From contig JAAUOI010000020.1 of the NCBI GenBank assembly GCA_012036375.1, positions 1-17,554 on the forward strand: a stretch of 17,554 bases of DNA. The letters run 5' to 3'. The notes under the pieces are model-generated. The model saw only the letters and a list, made by a program, of their open reading frames with translations. It had not been told where the DNA came from and did no database searches. Source of the DNA: Allobrachymonas sp. GTDB lineage: Bacteria; Pseudomonadota; Gammaproteobacteria; Burkholderiales; Burkholderiaceae_C. Both the position numbers and the translations under genes were made by a program. Of this stretch, positions 7,351 to 15,110 are shown in pieces. Within the stretch, counting starts at the first letter, position 1. Each line of letters starts with the position of its first letter.

Positions 7351-10323
7351 TTATGCTTGAAGGCCAGCGATCAAGTCAGTCAAGCCCTCTTGGTTGAGCT
7401 TGGTGTGATAACTCACTGGAATACCTTGCGCTTTAAGTGCTTTGAAGAAATGCCGCGCACTGGAGATTTTTAATTTTTCTTTGCGTCCAATGTCGCTTTC
7501 CTCGTCATAGCCCTTGGTTTCCACCACCAAGTAAATCGCCTCTGTACGCCCAGGCTGCGTCACAGCGTAGCCAAAATCAGGGTTGTATTTGCCAAAAGGG
7601 GTGGGGATCTGTACTTTGGGGAGTTTGGCGAACACTGCAATCTTTGGCTCAATCGATTCATCCACCGTAGTTTTTTCAATCTTACTGTCTACAGGCATGA
7701 AGCTCTGTTCATACAAAGATTTTTCGCGCACCACAGCATTGCCAATCGCGTAATTTTCAACGCCGCAAAGGCTGGCAGGAATGCTGGAAAGCAAAGCGCC
7801 TGTGGTGTCGGTGAGCGCCGTCTTCACGCGCACGTCGCGCACGTCGTAGCGAATTTCATTAACGATCAGGTCATACACGCAGGAGAGCATCAAATCACGC
7901 AGCTTCGTCAATGCGCGATTTTCATTTGTTGCAAGCAATGCAAATTTCTCAGGCAGCATTTGCGAGAGCACTTTGAGCACTGTTGGCAAGCTCAAGCGTG
8001 TTGCATTCGCTAGCGAACGCGCAAACTCCGCCAATCCAAATATTGCATGCGGGCGCAGGCCATAACTCTTACTACTTTCCCTGACTTCAAGAGCATCTTG
8101 AACATGCTCAGTGCGTTTAACTTGCAGCGTCAAAGCCGTGAGAGAAAAATCTTTTTCAATCTTTTCGAGAATGTTCGTTATCAAGCGATCACTGCTTAAC
8201 TCAAATTTCACCACCGCATCGCGATTGAGGTTTTCCCATAGCATTTTGAACTGCGCATATCTCTCTGGAATCGGATGAAGCTGCGACGCATTCCCCGCTT
8301 GTTTGCGCTTCACGCGGCTGTATCCGCCAAAAAACGCATCAAAGAATTGCGTCAATTTGTCGATATGCGCTGCGCTCATGCCTTGCAGGGCGGCTAGCTG
8401 GGCAAGCAAAGCTTCTCGTACCGAACCAAACTGCTCTCGGCTCGCCAACATGCTGGCTTGGCCAGAAACTTCATCCAAAGCCACCAATCCACTTTGCGTC
8501 AAAGCATCCAGCACTTTTTGTGCAACACGGGTGCTAGGCGCAGCGCCAAAGCCAAGCAACGCAACATCATCAAACTGCCGCCCCACTTTGCCCACGCTGT
8601 TCGCAGCAATTTCGCTTTGAATCGCCTCCACAAAATCGCCCTCGCTTTGCGGCACCACCACCACCAGCTCGTTGATCGAATCAAACGCCGCATCGTGCAT
8701 CGGCACGCGCTCCAAATTTTGATTGACTGCCAGCCGCAGCCCGCGGCCAATTTGCTGGAGTTTGCTGATTTTTGAATTGCTAGGCGCGAGCTTGCAAAGC
8801 GTAAATACGTTGGGGTTGTCCCAACCCTCTTGCAAAGCCCACATGGAAAAGATAAACCGCAAGTCCGTGTCAAACGACAGCAGCTCCTCTTTGTCTTTCA
8901 AAATCAAGCGAATCGCTTCTTCCTCACCTTTTTCGTTGTGAGATTTCGCAAAATAGCCTTTGTGCACACGGCTCACATCGGCTTGGCTGCGCATCAGATA
9001 AGCGCGGTAAGCCTCATCCAAATTATCTTTGGCCAAAACCTGCACCAGCTGCGCCGCATATTCCCGCTCAAATAAATCACGCAATACAGCTTGCTTTCCA
9101 GCGGCTTTATCAGCCCCATCGAGCATGTATTTGCCCACTGAATCAATAAAAAACAGCGTGAGCGATTTAATGCCCTGCTTGAACAAAGCTTCTTCACGCT
9201 CAAAATGGTTCTCAATCGTTCGCGCCACGATCAGCCGCTGCACATCATCGGCCAGCAAGCCATAGCCTGCGCTCTCGCCTTTCACTAAATTGAAATCATT
9301 GGTAAACAGCAACTCTTGCGCCGTCACGCGCTCAACCACATGGCCTTCTAAATGCTGCAAGCCAGCTTTTTCGCCCAAATTGTCCTTAGCTTGTAATTGC
9401 AGCTTCACGCTTTTGCCGTCCGGCAAGCCCACGCGCACATGCGCGATGCGCTCGCCCGTTCGCCCGGTCACATCCTCAAGCAGCAAAGCGTGCTCGGCTG
9501 ATAAGCCTGTGCCCACGTTATCCACCGTGATGCCTTTAACCAAGCGTTGGCGAAACGCCTCCAAGCTATCCAGCGTGTAAATCAAATTGGAATAATCATC
9601 TTTGAAAGTCGCACCAAAGCGTAGCGTCATCAAAGGATCAAACTTGGGCAAATACTCTTGCACCACTGAGCCCGTGAAGCGATGCGGCTCATCGATAATC
9701 AGCACAGGGCGCACGGCTGCAATGCCCTCCATATAGCTCTTGGCCTGTCCAAAAAGATTGGCCTCCACACCGCGCCGATTCATCACCTTCTTCTCGCCCG
9801 CGAACGATTGAAAGGTGGCCACCATCACCGAAATGCCCGAATTGGCGGCATTGATAAAGCCCGCCACTGAACGCTCGGAATAGTTGATCACATTGATCTT
9901 TTGATTGTTGTATTCCCGCGAGAAAAAAGCCGCTGTGGTTTGCAAACTTTTCAATGTACCTTGGCGAATCGCGTTGCTCGGCACCAAGATGATGAATTTA
10001 GAAAGCTTGTATTGCAGATGCAGGCGATGAATCGTCTCTATAAAGGTAAAGGTCTTGCCTGTGCCCGTTTCCATCAACACATCTAGGCTCAGCGCAGGCG
10101 TGCGGCTAAATGACACCTCCACTTTGCCTAAAGCGATACCCGACTGAGCGCGAATCGTCTCAATGTTACGTTTGATTTGCCCGATGGCTTCTGGCGGCGG
10201 ATACGTCGGATTGGCTTGGCTGCCCGATGGCGACACAAAGCGCACATCGGCAAACACATCCGCAATCGCCTGCACCGCGCGGGCTTGGTGCTCCAAACGG
10301 GTGTATTGAAATTGAGCGCTCAT
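7351..10323 (-). CDS. res: Type III restriction enzyme, Res subunit
   Basis: The ATP-dependent helicase-endonuclease of a type III restriction-modification system. It works with Mod, translocates or slides after recognising head-to-head unmodified sites, and cuts about 25 bp away. Superfamily 2 helicase motifs are clear: Walker A TGTGKT (about 86-91), DEPH box (IIDEPHRF, about 210-217), FGATFKD, EGWDNPNVF, and QQIGRGLR (motif VI). The C-terminal PD-(D/E)XK nuclease is intact: NPDFGYA (about 914-920) and VVETKG (about 934-939). The start is set at the ATG at 10323, because GGAG stands 8 bases before it. An upstream GTG at 10353 would overlap mod by 8 bp and adds ten unconserved residues. Size (about 990 residues) is full length, with no frameshift seen. 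Probably co-transcribed with mod. Confidence 0.95.
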   Translation of the reverse strand: MSAQFQYTRLEHQARAVQAIADVFADVRFVSPSGSQANPTYPPPEAIGQIKRNIETIRAQSGIALGKVEVSFSRTPALSLDVLMETGTGKTFTFIETIHRLHLQYKLSKFIILVPSNAIRQGTLKSLQTTAAFFSREYNNQKINVINYSERSVAGFINAANSGISVMVATFQSFAGEKKVMNRRGVEANLFGQAKSYMEGIAAVRPVLIIDEPHRFTGSVVQEYLPKFDPLMTLRFGATFKDDYSNLIYTLDSLEAFRQRLVKGITVDNVGTGLSAEHALLLEDVTGRTGERIAHVRVGLPDGKSVKLQLQAKDNLGEKAGLQHLEGHVVERVTAQELLFTNDFNLVKGESAGYGLLADDVQRLIVARTIENHFEREEALFKQGIKSLTLFFIDSVGKYMLDGADKAAGKQAVLRDLFEREYAAQLVQVLAKDNLDEAYRAYLMRSQADVSRVHKGYFAKSHNEKGEEEAIRLILKDKEELLSFDTDLRFIFSMWALQEGWDNPNVFTLCKLAPSNSKISKLQQIGRGLRLAVNQNLERVPMHDAAFDSINELVVVVPQSEGDFVEAIQSEIAANSVGKVGRQFDDVALLGFGAAPSTRVAQKVLDALTQSGLVALDEVSGQASMLASREQFGSVREALLAQLAALQGMSAAHIDKLTQFFDAFFGGYSRVKRKQAGNASQLHPIPERYAQFKMLWENLNRDAVVKFELSSDRLITNILEKIEKDFSLTALTLQVKRTEHVQDALEVRESSKSYGLRPHAIFGLAEFARSLANATRLSLPTVLKVLSQMLPEKFALLATNENRALTKLRDLMLSCVYDLIVNEIRYDVRDVRVKTALTDTTGALLSSIPASLCGVENYAIGNAVVREKSLYEQSFMPVDSKIEKTTVDESIEPKIAVFAKLPKVQIPTPFGKYNPDFGYAVTQPGRTEAIYLVVETKGYDEESDIGRKEKLKISSARHFFKALKAQGIPVSYHTKLNQEGLTDLIAGLQA

Positions 10324-10345
10324 CGGGTTTGCTCCATCTTGACGC

Positions 10346-12358
10346 TCAACCACGCAGCCGCAGGCGCTCGGGGCCGTAGCCTTCGGCTTCTAGCAAGGTG
10401 CTGATGCCTTGGAGGAAATTGTCGTCAGCGATCCACGGCGCATAAACGCAGATGTGTTGCACCGCTTGGCCTTGGGCTTTTCTGGCTCTGAGCGCATCTA
10501 CCAAATCTTCTAGCGGCACGGCATGCAACACAAAGGCCACATCGCCTGAAACTTTAATCGCATGCGGCGCAGTGTCGAGCAAAGGCTCAAAGTTGCTCGA
10601 AAGGGATAAGCCTTCTGCCAGGAGCAAATTTGCCAAAATCTGCGGCTCTTGGGCAGGCTGCGGCGTGGCAATGGCTTCTTGCAGCGCCAATACATCGGCT
10701 TGGCTCGCATCGGCCAAGCTCTTTCGCAAGATCAAGGCATTGGGATCATCGGTTAACTCGTAAACACGGAATCCGGTATCAATTTTTGAATCATTTAGGC
10801 CACTGGCCGGCATAAACAATGCGCCAGATGCTTCTTTTTTAATAGCATCTTTGGCTTCTAACTCTGCTTCAATCTTCGCCCCAGCGCGGCGCAAGCGCTC
10901 CGCCGTGATCTCAAAAATCGTCGCCTCGCTTTTGCCTAGCGTCTTCGTCACGAATTCATGCGCTTCTTTTTGCTTCTTCGCATCAATTGGCTGTGGGATT
11001 TGAACAAGAATGAATTTACGATTGCCGCCATCCTCGGCGTTCAAGCGCATCACAGCTTCGCCAGTGGTGCCGCTGCCTGCGAAGAAGTCCAAACACATTT
11101 CATCATCGCTAAGGCAAGCATCCACTAGATGGGCGATTAAATTAACTGGCTTGGGAAAACTGAAGAATTCAGTCTCAAAAAGCGCTGAAAAATCTTTATT
11201 TCCATGCTCACTACGCCCAACAACTTTCTCAGGCAGTAGCGTTGACAGCGCTTTTTTAAGATCTTCACTACCTCTTTTTCTGAGTGATTTTTCACGATCC
11301 TCACTCTCAAAAACACGAAAAGCTGGACGATCAATATTTAGGAAATCGTAGTCACCAGGAAAAACAATTTTCTGTTTTTCAAGATAAAGAGGGAACGTGT
11401 CTTTGGTAATTGACCAGCTTCGTTTTGGATTGAATTTGTATAAAGCACCGTTCTTGGGATTTACCATATCGAAGGCTGAATTTTCGCGGTCAGAAGCTTT
11501 TGTCTGCTTAGTTAAATCTGATGTTCGCCAACGATCGTTTGGAAAATCTGGTGTGCTGTAGTAATTTCTTTCATGAGGTTGACCAGCCAAGAAATCTGCT
11601 TTGGCATAGCAAATAATCCACTCATAGTCTTGTGACACTCCGTATGGAACATCACTTTTGGCTGTCCGCTTTCTCCACGGAAATTTGCCTGCAAAATTCT
11701 CCTGCCCAAACACCTCATCACATAGCAACTTTAACTGCGCCTGCTCGTTGTCGTCAATCGAGATAAAAATCACGCCGTCATCGCGCAGTAAATCTTTGGC
11801 CAGCAAGAGGCGCGGATACATGAAGCTGAGCCAGCCGCTGTGGGTGCGTGCGCCGTAGATGTTTTTCACATACTCCAGCGCATCTTCGCTGTAGCCCAAT
11901 TGCTCTAGCACCTGGCCTTGCTTTTGCGTGAAATCATCTCGGTAGATGAAGGCATCTGATGTGGTGTTGTAGGGCGGATCAATGTAGATGAGCTTGATCT
12001 GGCCAAAATAGCTTTGGCGCAGGAGCTTCAAGGCATCCAGGTTGTCGCCTTTGATGAGCAGATTGCCCGTAGAGTCCCAAGCCTTGCTCTCTGAGGGCAA
12101 AGGATTCAGGATTTTTTGATGCGATTCGGAGCTTTTGTGATACGCCTCGCGCTTGCCCACCCAGCGCAGCTCGTAGCCATCTTCTTCTTTGCCCAAGGCT
12201 GCCGAGTTTGTGGGGTCAACCGCCAACTGAATCTGCGCAGCATTGATGCGAACGCGCCCTTGCTCATCCGTTTCCACCGCTTGCGGAAACAATAGGCGCA
12301 AGGCTTCTAGTTTTTGTGCGCCGGGGCTGCTCGTCTCGAAAATAGGTTTCTTGGTCAT
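10346..12358 (-). CDS. mod: Type III DNA methyltransferase, Mod subunit (adenine-N6)
   Basis: The modification and specificity subunit of the type III system; it methylates adenine on one strand of an asymmetric site and guides Res. Order of motifs is that of a beta-class N6-adenine methyltransferase: catalytic motif IV IDPPYNT (126-132), then the target-recognition region (about 226-400), then SAM-binding motif I LDFFAGSGTTGEA (423-435). The C-terminal part (about 525-670) starts with DTGFRVYEL, a usual Mod segment. The target-recognition stretch (nucleotides 11159-11683) is visibly richer in A/T than the flanks, as expected of a swapped module. Palindromic repeat copy 7 codes residues about 509-522, between catalytic core and C-terminal domain. 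The frame is full length (670 residues) with no simple-sequence tract suggesting phase variation. No clear Shine-Dalgarno before 12358. Confidence 0.95.
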   Translation of the reverse strand: MTKKPIFETSSPGAQKLEALRLLFPQAVETDEQGRVRINAAQIQLAVDPTNSAALGKEEDGYELRWVGKREAYHKSSESHQKILNPLPSESKAWDSTGNLLIKGDNLDALKLLRQSYFGQIKLIYIDPPYNTTSDAFIYRDDFTQKQGQVLEQLGYSEDALEYVKNIYGARTHSGWLSFMYPRLLLAKDLLRDDGVIFISIDDNEQAQLKLLCDEVFGQENFAGKFPWRKRTAKSDVPYGVSQDYEWIICYAKADFLAGQPHERNYYSTPDFPNDRWRTSDLTKQTKASDRENSAFDMVNPKNGALYKFNPKRSWSITKDTFPLYLEKQKIVFPGDYDFLNIDRPAFRVFESEDREKSLRKRGSEDLKKALSTLLPEKVVGRSEHGNKDFSALFETEFFSFPKPVNLIAHLVDACLSDDEMCLDFFAGSGTTGEAVMRLNAEDGGNRKFILVQIPQPIDAKKQKEAHEFVTKTLGKSEATIFEITAERLRRAGAKIEAELEAKDAIKKEASGALFMPASGLNDSKIDTGFRVYELTDDPNALILRKSLADASQADVLALQEAIATPQPAQEPQILANLLLAEGLSLSSNFEPLLDTAPHAIKVSGDVAFVLHAVPLEDLVDALRARKAQGQAVQHICVYAPWIADDNFLQGISTLLEAEGYGPERLRLRG
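10790..10833 (-). repeat. Palindromic repeat copy 7 inside mod (sense to gene)
   Basis: Read on the minus strand: AGCATCTGGCGCA, a hairpin-like GCATT/TATGC, then the perfect GGCC/GGCC stem with loop AGT, then CTAAAT. In the mod frame it codes ASGALFMPASGL, the same frame and near the same peptide as copy 6 in hscA. It occupies a linker between two Mod domains. Confidence 0.75.
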
Positions 12359-12458
12359 GGCGCTATTGTGAGGGATGCCGCTGGGGATTTAGCCAGCCTA
12401 TTGGGCTTTGCAGAAAAAATCTGTTCCTTATTAGCCTGAGGCCGAGGCTACGCAGCTC

Positions 12459-12833
12459 TCAGCTCATTCTTTGCGCAATCTCAGCCATCAGCATTCGTGC
12501 CAGCTCAAGCTTAGGCGCTCGCTCAATCTGCTTCACGCCTTGGGCATCCACCAGCAGCAGCGCATTGTCATCCTGCCCAAAAGTGCTCGGCCCAATATTG
12601 CCGACGAGCAGCGGCACGCCCTTGCGGATGCGTTTGGCTTTTGCATTCGATTCCAGATCTTCGCTCTCCGCCGCGAAACCCACGCAATACAAATCGCCCT
12701 GCTTCGCGCGCTCACTCTTGGCGATGGTGGCCAAGATGTCTGGGTTCTCGACGAACTGGAGTTCAGGCGTTTTACCCGAGCCGTCTTTCTTGATTTTCTG
12801 ATCCGCCGCATTCGCAGGCCGCCAGTCAGCCAC
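12459..12833 (-). CDS. coaBC: coaBC 3' part: end of phosphopantothenoylcysteine synthetase domain (out of frame)
   Basis: This frame codes the last roughly 125 residues of the CoaB domain, which couples CTP and cysteine to 4'-phosphopantothenate. VADWRPANAADQKIKK carries the conserved ADWRP and the KIKK lysine motif, followed by LQFVENPDILA and VGFAAESE, all expected. It cannot be an independent enzyme, because the Rossmann start of CoaB (VVTAGPTYEAIDPVRG) is in the preceding frame. Upstream of the listed GTG the frame continues in reverse order as ACAAV and FI, exactly the residues that should follow the stop-terminated 5' part. So this is one gene split by a one-base shift near 12850, not two genes. 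Confidence 0.9.
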   Translation of the reverse strand: MADWRPANAADQKIKKDGSGKTPELQFVENPDILATIAKSERAKQGDLYCVGFAAESEDLESNAKAKRIRKGVPLLVGNIGPSTFGQDDNALLLVDAQGVKQIERAPKLELARMLMAEIAQRMS

Positions 12834-12844
12834 TGCGGCACACG

Positions 12845-13693
12845 CTATAAAATATGAGCACTCTGCGCAGCATTTACGCCGGATACCAGCATATTCTGTG
12901 CTGATTTCACGTCAATTCGCGCTACTCCACGTGGCGTAGGCACATGCACGGGGCCTGCAATCAGCGTGACTTCTGCACCTGCCTCACGCGCCGCCCGCGC
13001 AATCGCAAAACCCATCTTCCCGCTCGATAAATTTGTGATGCCGCGCACGGGGTCAATCGCTTCATACGTGGGCCCTGCTGTGACGACGACGTGTTTGCCA
13101 GCCAGCGTTTTCGGTTGAAAAAACGCGATGACTTCTTCCAGCAATTCCGCTGCTTCCAGCATGCGCCCATCACCCGTTTCACCGCAAGCTTGAAAGCCTG
13201 AGCCTACGCCGAGCAGATGAGCCCCATCCGAGGCGAGCTGCTGCAAATTGCGCTGCGTGGCCGGATGGCTCCACATCTCGCGGTTCATTGCAGGAGCGAT
13301 CAAGAGTGGCACAGGCTTTGCACCACCTTGCACACTGTCTTCCCTCGGACGAGCAAGACACATCAAAGATAGCAAGTCATCCGCGCGCCCATGCAAAAGC
13401 TTGGCCATAAAATCCGCGCTCGCTGGCGCGATCAAAATGCAATCAGCCTCACGCGAGAGATTAATATGCGGCATATTGTTCTCTTGCCGCGCATCCCACT
13501 GACTGGTGTAAACCGTGCGCCCCGAGAGCGCCTGCATTGTCACTGGCGTCATGAACTGCTCCGCCCCTTCAGTCATCACCACCTGCACCGTCGCTCCCTC
13601 TTTAATCAGCGCCCGGCACAGCTCCGCCGCCTTGTAGCAAGCAATGCCGCCCGAGAGGCCGAGGACGATGTGTTTACCTGTGAGAGATTGCAT
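12845..13693 (-). CDS. coaBC: coaBC 5' part: phosphopantothenoylcysteine decarboxylase and start of synthetase (frameshifted)
   Basis: CoaBC makes 4'-phosphopantetheine in coenzyme A synthesis in two steps. The CoaC flavoprotein half shows GLSGGIACYKAAEL, the APAMNREMW motif and the QACGETGDGRM loop with the catalytic cysteine. CoaB then begins with GKHVVVTAGPTYEAIDPVRGITN and SSGKMGFA. The frame ends early at the TAG 12845-12847, just where family members read on into FIA..AVADW. Adding one T to the minus-strand TTTT run (12849-12852) restores the full reading frame. The start is put at the ATG at 13693 (MQSLTGKHIVLG) rather than 13786, because the longer frame overlaps the abrB-like gene and adds residues not typical of CoaBC. 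CoaBC is normally essential, so a sequencing or assembly error is quite possible. Confidence 0.9.
   Translation of the reverse strand: MQSLTGKHIVLGLSGGIACYKAAELCRALIKEGATVQVVMTEGAEQFMTPVTMQALSGRTVYTSQWDARQENNMPHINLSREADCILIAPASADFMAKLLHGRADDLLSLMCLARPREDSVQGGAKPVPLLIAPAMNREMWSHPATQRNLQQLASDGAHLLGVGSGFQACGETGDGRMLEAAELLEEVIAFFQPKTLAGKHVVVTAGPTYEAIDPVRGITNLSSGKMGFAIARAAREAGAEVTLIAGPVHVPTPRGVARIDVKSAQNMLVSGVNAAQSAHIL
12849..12852 (-). other. coaBC: Frameshift site in coaBC
   Basis: A four-base A run (TTTT in the coding strand) is where the two coaBC frames join. A -1 reading shift, or one extra T, gives HIFIACAAVADW without a gap. The local sequence is not a canonical X-XXY-YYZ slippery heptamer in the upstream frame, so programmed frameshifting is not favoured over an indel or sequencing error. 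Confidence 0.8.
12856..12903 (+). repeat. Palindromic repeat copy 4 inside coaBC (antisense to gene)
   Basis: GAGCACTCTGCGCAG matches copies 1-3, then ATTTACGCCGG, then a different second hairpin: CAGCATA/TGTGCTG (12887-12893 and 12897-12903, loop TTC, one G-T pair). In the coaBC frame it gives VSGVNAAQSAH, aligned with LAGIEYALSAT of copy 3 and VAGAESAQDAT of copy 5. It is more diverged than the others. Confidence 0.6.
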
Positions 13694-13710
13694 ATTTCGA
13701 ACTATCAACT

Positions 13711-13899
13711 TCAATACGATTGACTTTTTAGAGCTACAGCCTTCACGCTTGAGGACTTTGATCGAACTTTTTTCACATGAAAACATCCAGGTGCTGTTTC
13801 AATAAACTCAATTCGGTCACTTGGTGCAGCTTTCATGACTTGACGAATTTCAGCCGGAATGGTGACTCTGCCACGGGTTGTCAGTCTGGCGCTGTTCAT
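13711..13899 (-). CDS. AbrB/SpoVT (MazE-like) DNA-binding protein
   Basis: A 62-residue protein with the swapped-hairpin AbrB signature at its N-terminus: ARLTTRGRVTIPAEIRQVM, then a DRIEFIETAPGCFHVKK strand pair, and a short basic tail rich in Ser and Lys. Proteins of this kind are antitoxins of VapBC/MazEF-type pairs or small transition-state regulators. No toxin gene adjoins it: coaBC follows 17 bp downstream and the exonuclease gene precedes it by 30 bp. A GAAGG about 9 bases before the ATG at 13899 is a fair ribosome site. It could regulate its own operon or be the relic of a toxin-antitoxin pair. Confidence 0.8.
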   Translation of the reverse strand: MNSARLTTRGRVTIPAEIRQVMKAAPSDRIEFIETAPGCFHVKKVRSKSSSVKAVALKSQSY

Positions 13900-13929
13900 A
13901 GGTTACGACCTTCAAAGATTCGTTGAATC

Positions 13930-14640
13930 TCAAGCTGCTACCGGCGCGCGCCAAACTGTCTTTCCACCACTGCTCTTATCAATCTGCTGGAGCACATCTT
14001 CATGCGCGGCAAGCTCGGCTTCGCTGGGTTGGAGGACGATGAGGTCTAGCTTGGAGAAATCGGCTTGGATGGCGTTTGAGCCTTGCGTGCTAGTTGCCGC
14101 GTGGCTGTCAATCAGCAGCGCATCTTGGCCGCGGGTGAGGTTGATGTACACCTCGGCGAGGAGCTGCGCATCGAGCAAAGCACCATGCAAGGTACGGTCT
14201 GAGTTGTCAACGCCCATGCGTTCACACAGGGCATCCAGCCCGTTGCGTTTACCGGGATAAAGCTCTTTGGCCATGGCCAGAGAATCGGTGATTTTGCTCA
14301 CATGGTTGCTGAATTTGGGATGGCCTGCGCGTTGCAGCTCGGCATCTAAAAAGCCCACATCAAACGGTGCGTTGTGAATGATGATTTCTGCATCTTTGAC
14401 GAAATCCAAAAACTCTTGCGCGATGTCTGCAAACTTGGGCTTATCGGCAAGGAACTCCGTCGTCAACCCGTGTACGCGCAACGCATCTTCATGACTCTCG
14501 CGCTCGGGGTTGATATAGCAATGAAAATCCTTGCTCGTGAGCTTGCGGCTGATCATCTCCACGCAAGCCAAATTAAGCACCCGATCTCCGTTGGCAGGCG
14601 ATAGACCGGTGGTTTCAGTGTCGAGAAATATTTGACGCAT
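13930..14640 (-). CDS. dnaQ: DnaQ-type 3'-5' exonuclease, DNA polymerase III epsilon subunit
   Basis: The proofreading exonuclease of DNA polymerase III (or a close DnaQ paralogue). The 236 residues have the full DEDDh set: motif I DTETTG with D7 and E9, motif II HNAPFDVGFLDAEL with D94, and motif III HGALLDAQLLAEVY with H152 and D157. The C-terminal tail (about 175-236) lacks known motifs; in DnaQ this part tethers the polymerase. The start is placed at the ATG at 14640 (MRQIFLDTETTG); the longer frame would begin with TTG and adds six residues inside a hairpin. No Shine-Dalgarno is visible, and a long inverted repeat (14648-14734) ends only eight bases upstream. It sits after fdx on the same strand. 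Confidence 0.93.
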   Translation of the reverse strand: MRQIFLDTETTGLSPANGDRVLNLACVEMISRKLTSKDFHCYINPERESHEDALRVHGLTTEFLADKPKFADIAQEFLDFVKDAEIIIHNAPFDVGFLDAELQRAGHPKFSNHVSKITDSLAMAKELYPGKRNGLDALCERMGVDNSDRTLHGALLDAQLLAEVYINLTRGQDALLIDSHAATSTQGSNAIQADFSKLDLIVLQPSEAELAAHEDVLQQIDKSSGGKTVWRAPVAA

Positions 14641-14647
14641 GAAAAGA

Positions 14648-14734
14648 AGGTAACGCAAAAAACGCGAAAAACGCGAAAAAAATCAAAGAAATTTTTGCGT
14701 TTTTAGCGTACTTTTTGCGCTTTTCGCGTTACCT
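14648..14734. repeat. Long GGTAACGC hairpin between fdx and dnaQ
   Basis: An 87-bp imperfect inverted repeat: AGGTAACGC (14648-14656) pairs with GCGTTACCT (14726-14734). The arms are built of ACGC(G/A)AAAA units repeated two to three times, and of TTTTGCG/TTTTCGCG on the other side. It is closely related to the hairpin at 15111-15210. Its place after fdx and just before dnaQ suggests a terminator or mRNA-processing structure, and it could hold the dnaQ leader in a fold. Confidence 0.8.
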
Positions 14735-14750
14735 GGTCTTGGACACTGGA

Positions 14751-15089
14751 TCAATGATTCTCTTTCGCATGATTGATCGTGTAGCGCGGAATTTCTACGA
14801 CCAAATCTTTTTGCGCGACGAAAGCTTGGCAACTCAAACGCGAGTTCGGCTCTAGCCCCCAAGCGCGATCGAGCAAGTCTTCTTCGTTCTCATCGAGCTC
14901 ATTGAGCGACGCAAAGCCTTCGCGCACGATAATGTGGCAGGTGGTGCAGGCGCAGCTCATGTCGCAGGCGTGTTCGATGTTGATGCCGTTATCGAGCAAG
15001 GCTTCGCAGATGCTGTCGCCTACGTTGGCTTTAATTTCGCGGCCTTGGGGGCAGATTTCGACGTGGGGGAGGATTTTGATGATGGGCAT
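14751..15089 (-). CDS. fdx: ISC-type [2Fe-2S] ferredoxin
   Basis: The adrenodoxin-type ferredoxin of the ISC system, which donates electrons during iron-sulfur cluster assembly. In 112 residues the ligands are C42, C48, C51 and C87 (C-x5-C-x2-C, then LSC), in the same positions as E. coli Fdx. The non-ligand C46 found in that protein is also present. The acidic patch LDENEEDLLD before the last cysteine is the usual partner-binding helix. It follows hscA on the same strand, separated by the 15111-15210 hairpin. No Shine-Dalgarno is clear before the ATG at 15089. Confidence 0.96.
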   Translation of the reverse strand: MPIIKILPHVEICPQGREIKANVGDSICEALLDNGINIEHACDMSCACTTCHIIVREGFASLNELDENEEDLLDRAWGLEPNSRLSCQAFVAQKDLVVEIPRYTINHAKENH

Positions 15090-15110
15090 AGTGGCTGGTC
15101 TGCTAGGGAC

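Noticed and set aside
12420..12450. Terminator between coaBC and mod
   Set aside because: TAGCCT/AGGCTA can pair over a seven-base loop, but there is no T run after it on either strand.
12842..12856. Programmed -1 frameshifting in coaBC
   Set aside because: The upstream frame has no X-XXY-YYZ heptamer at the joint, and CoaBC is not known to need recoding; an indel or read error is simpler.
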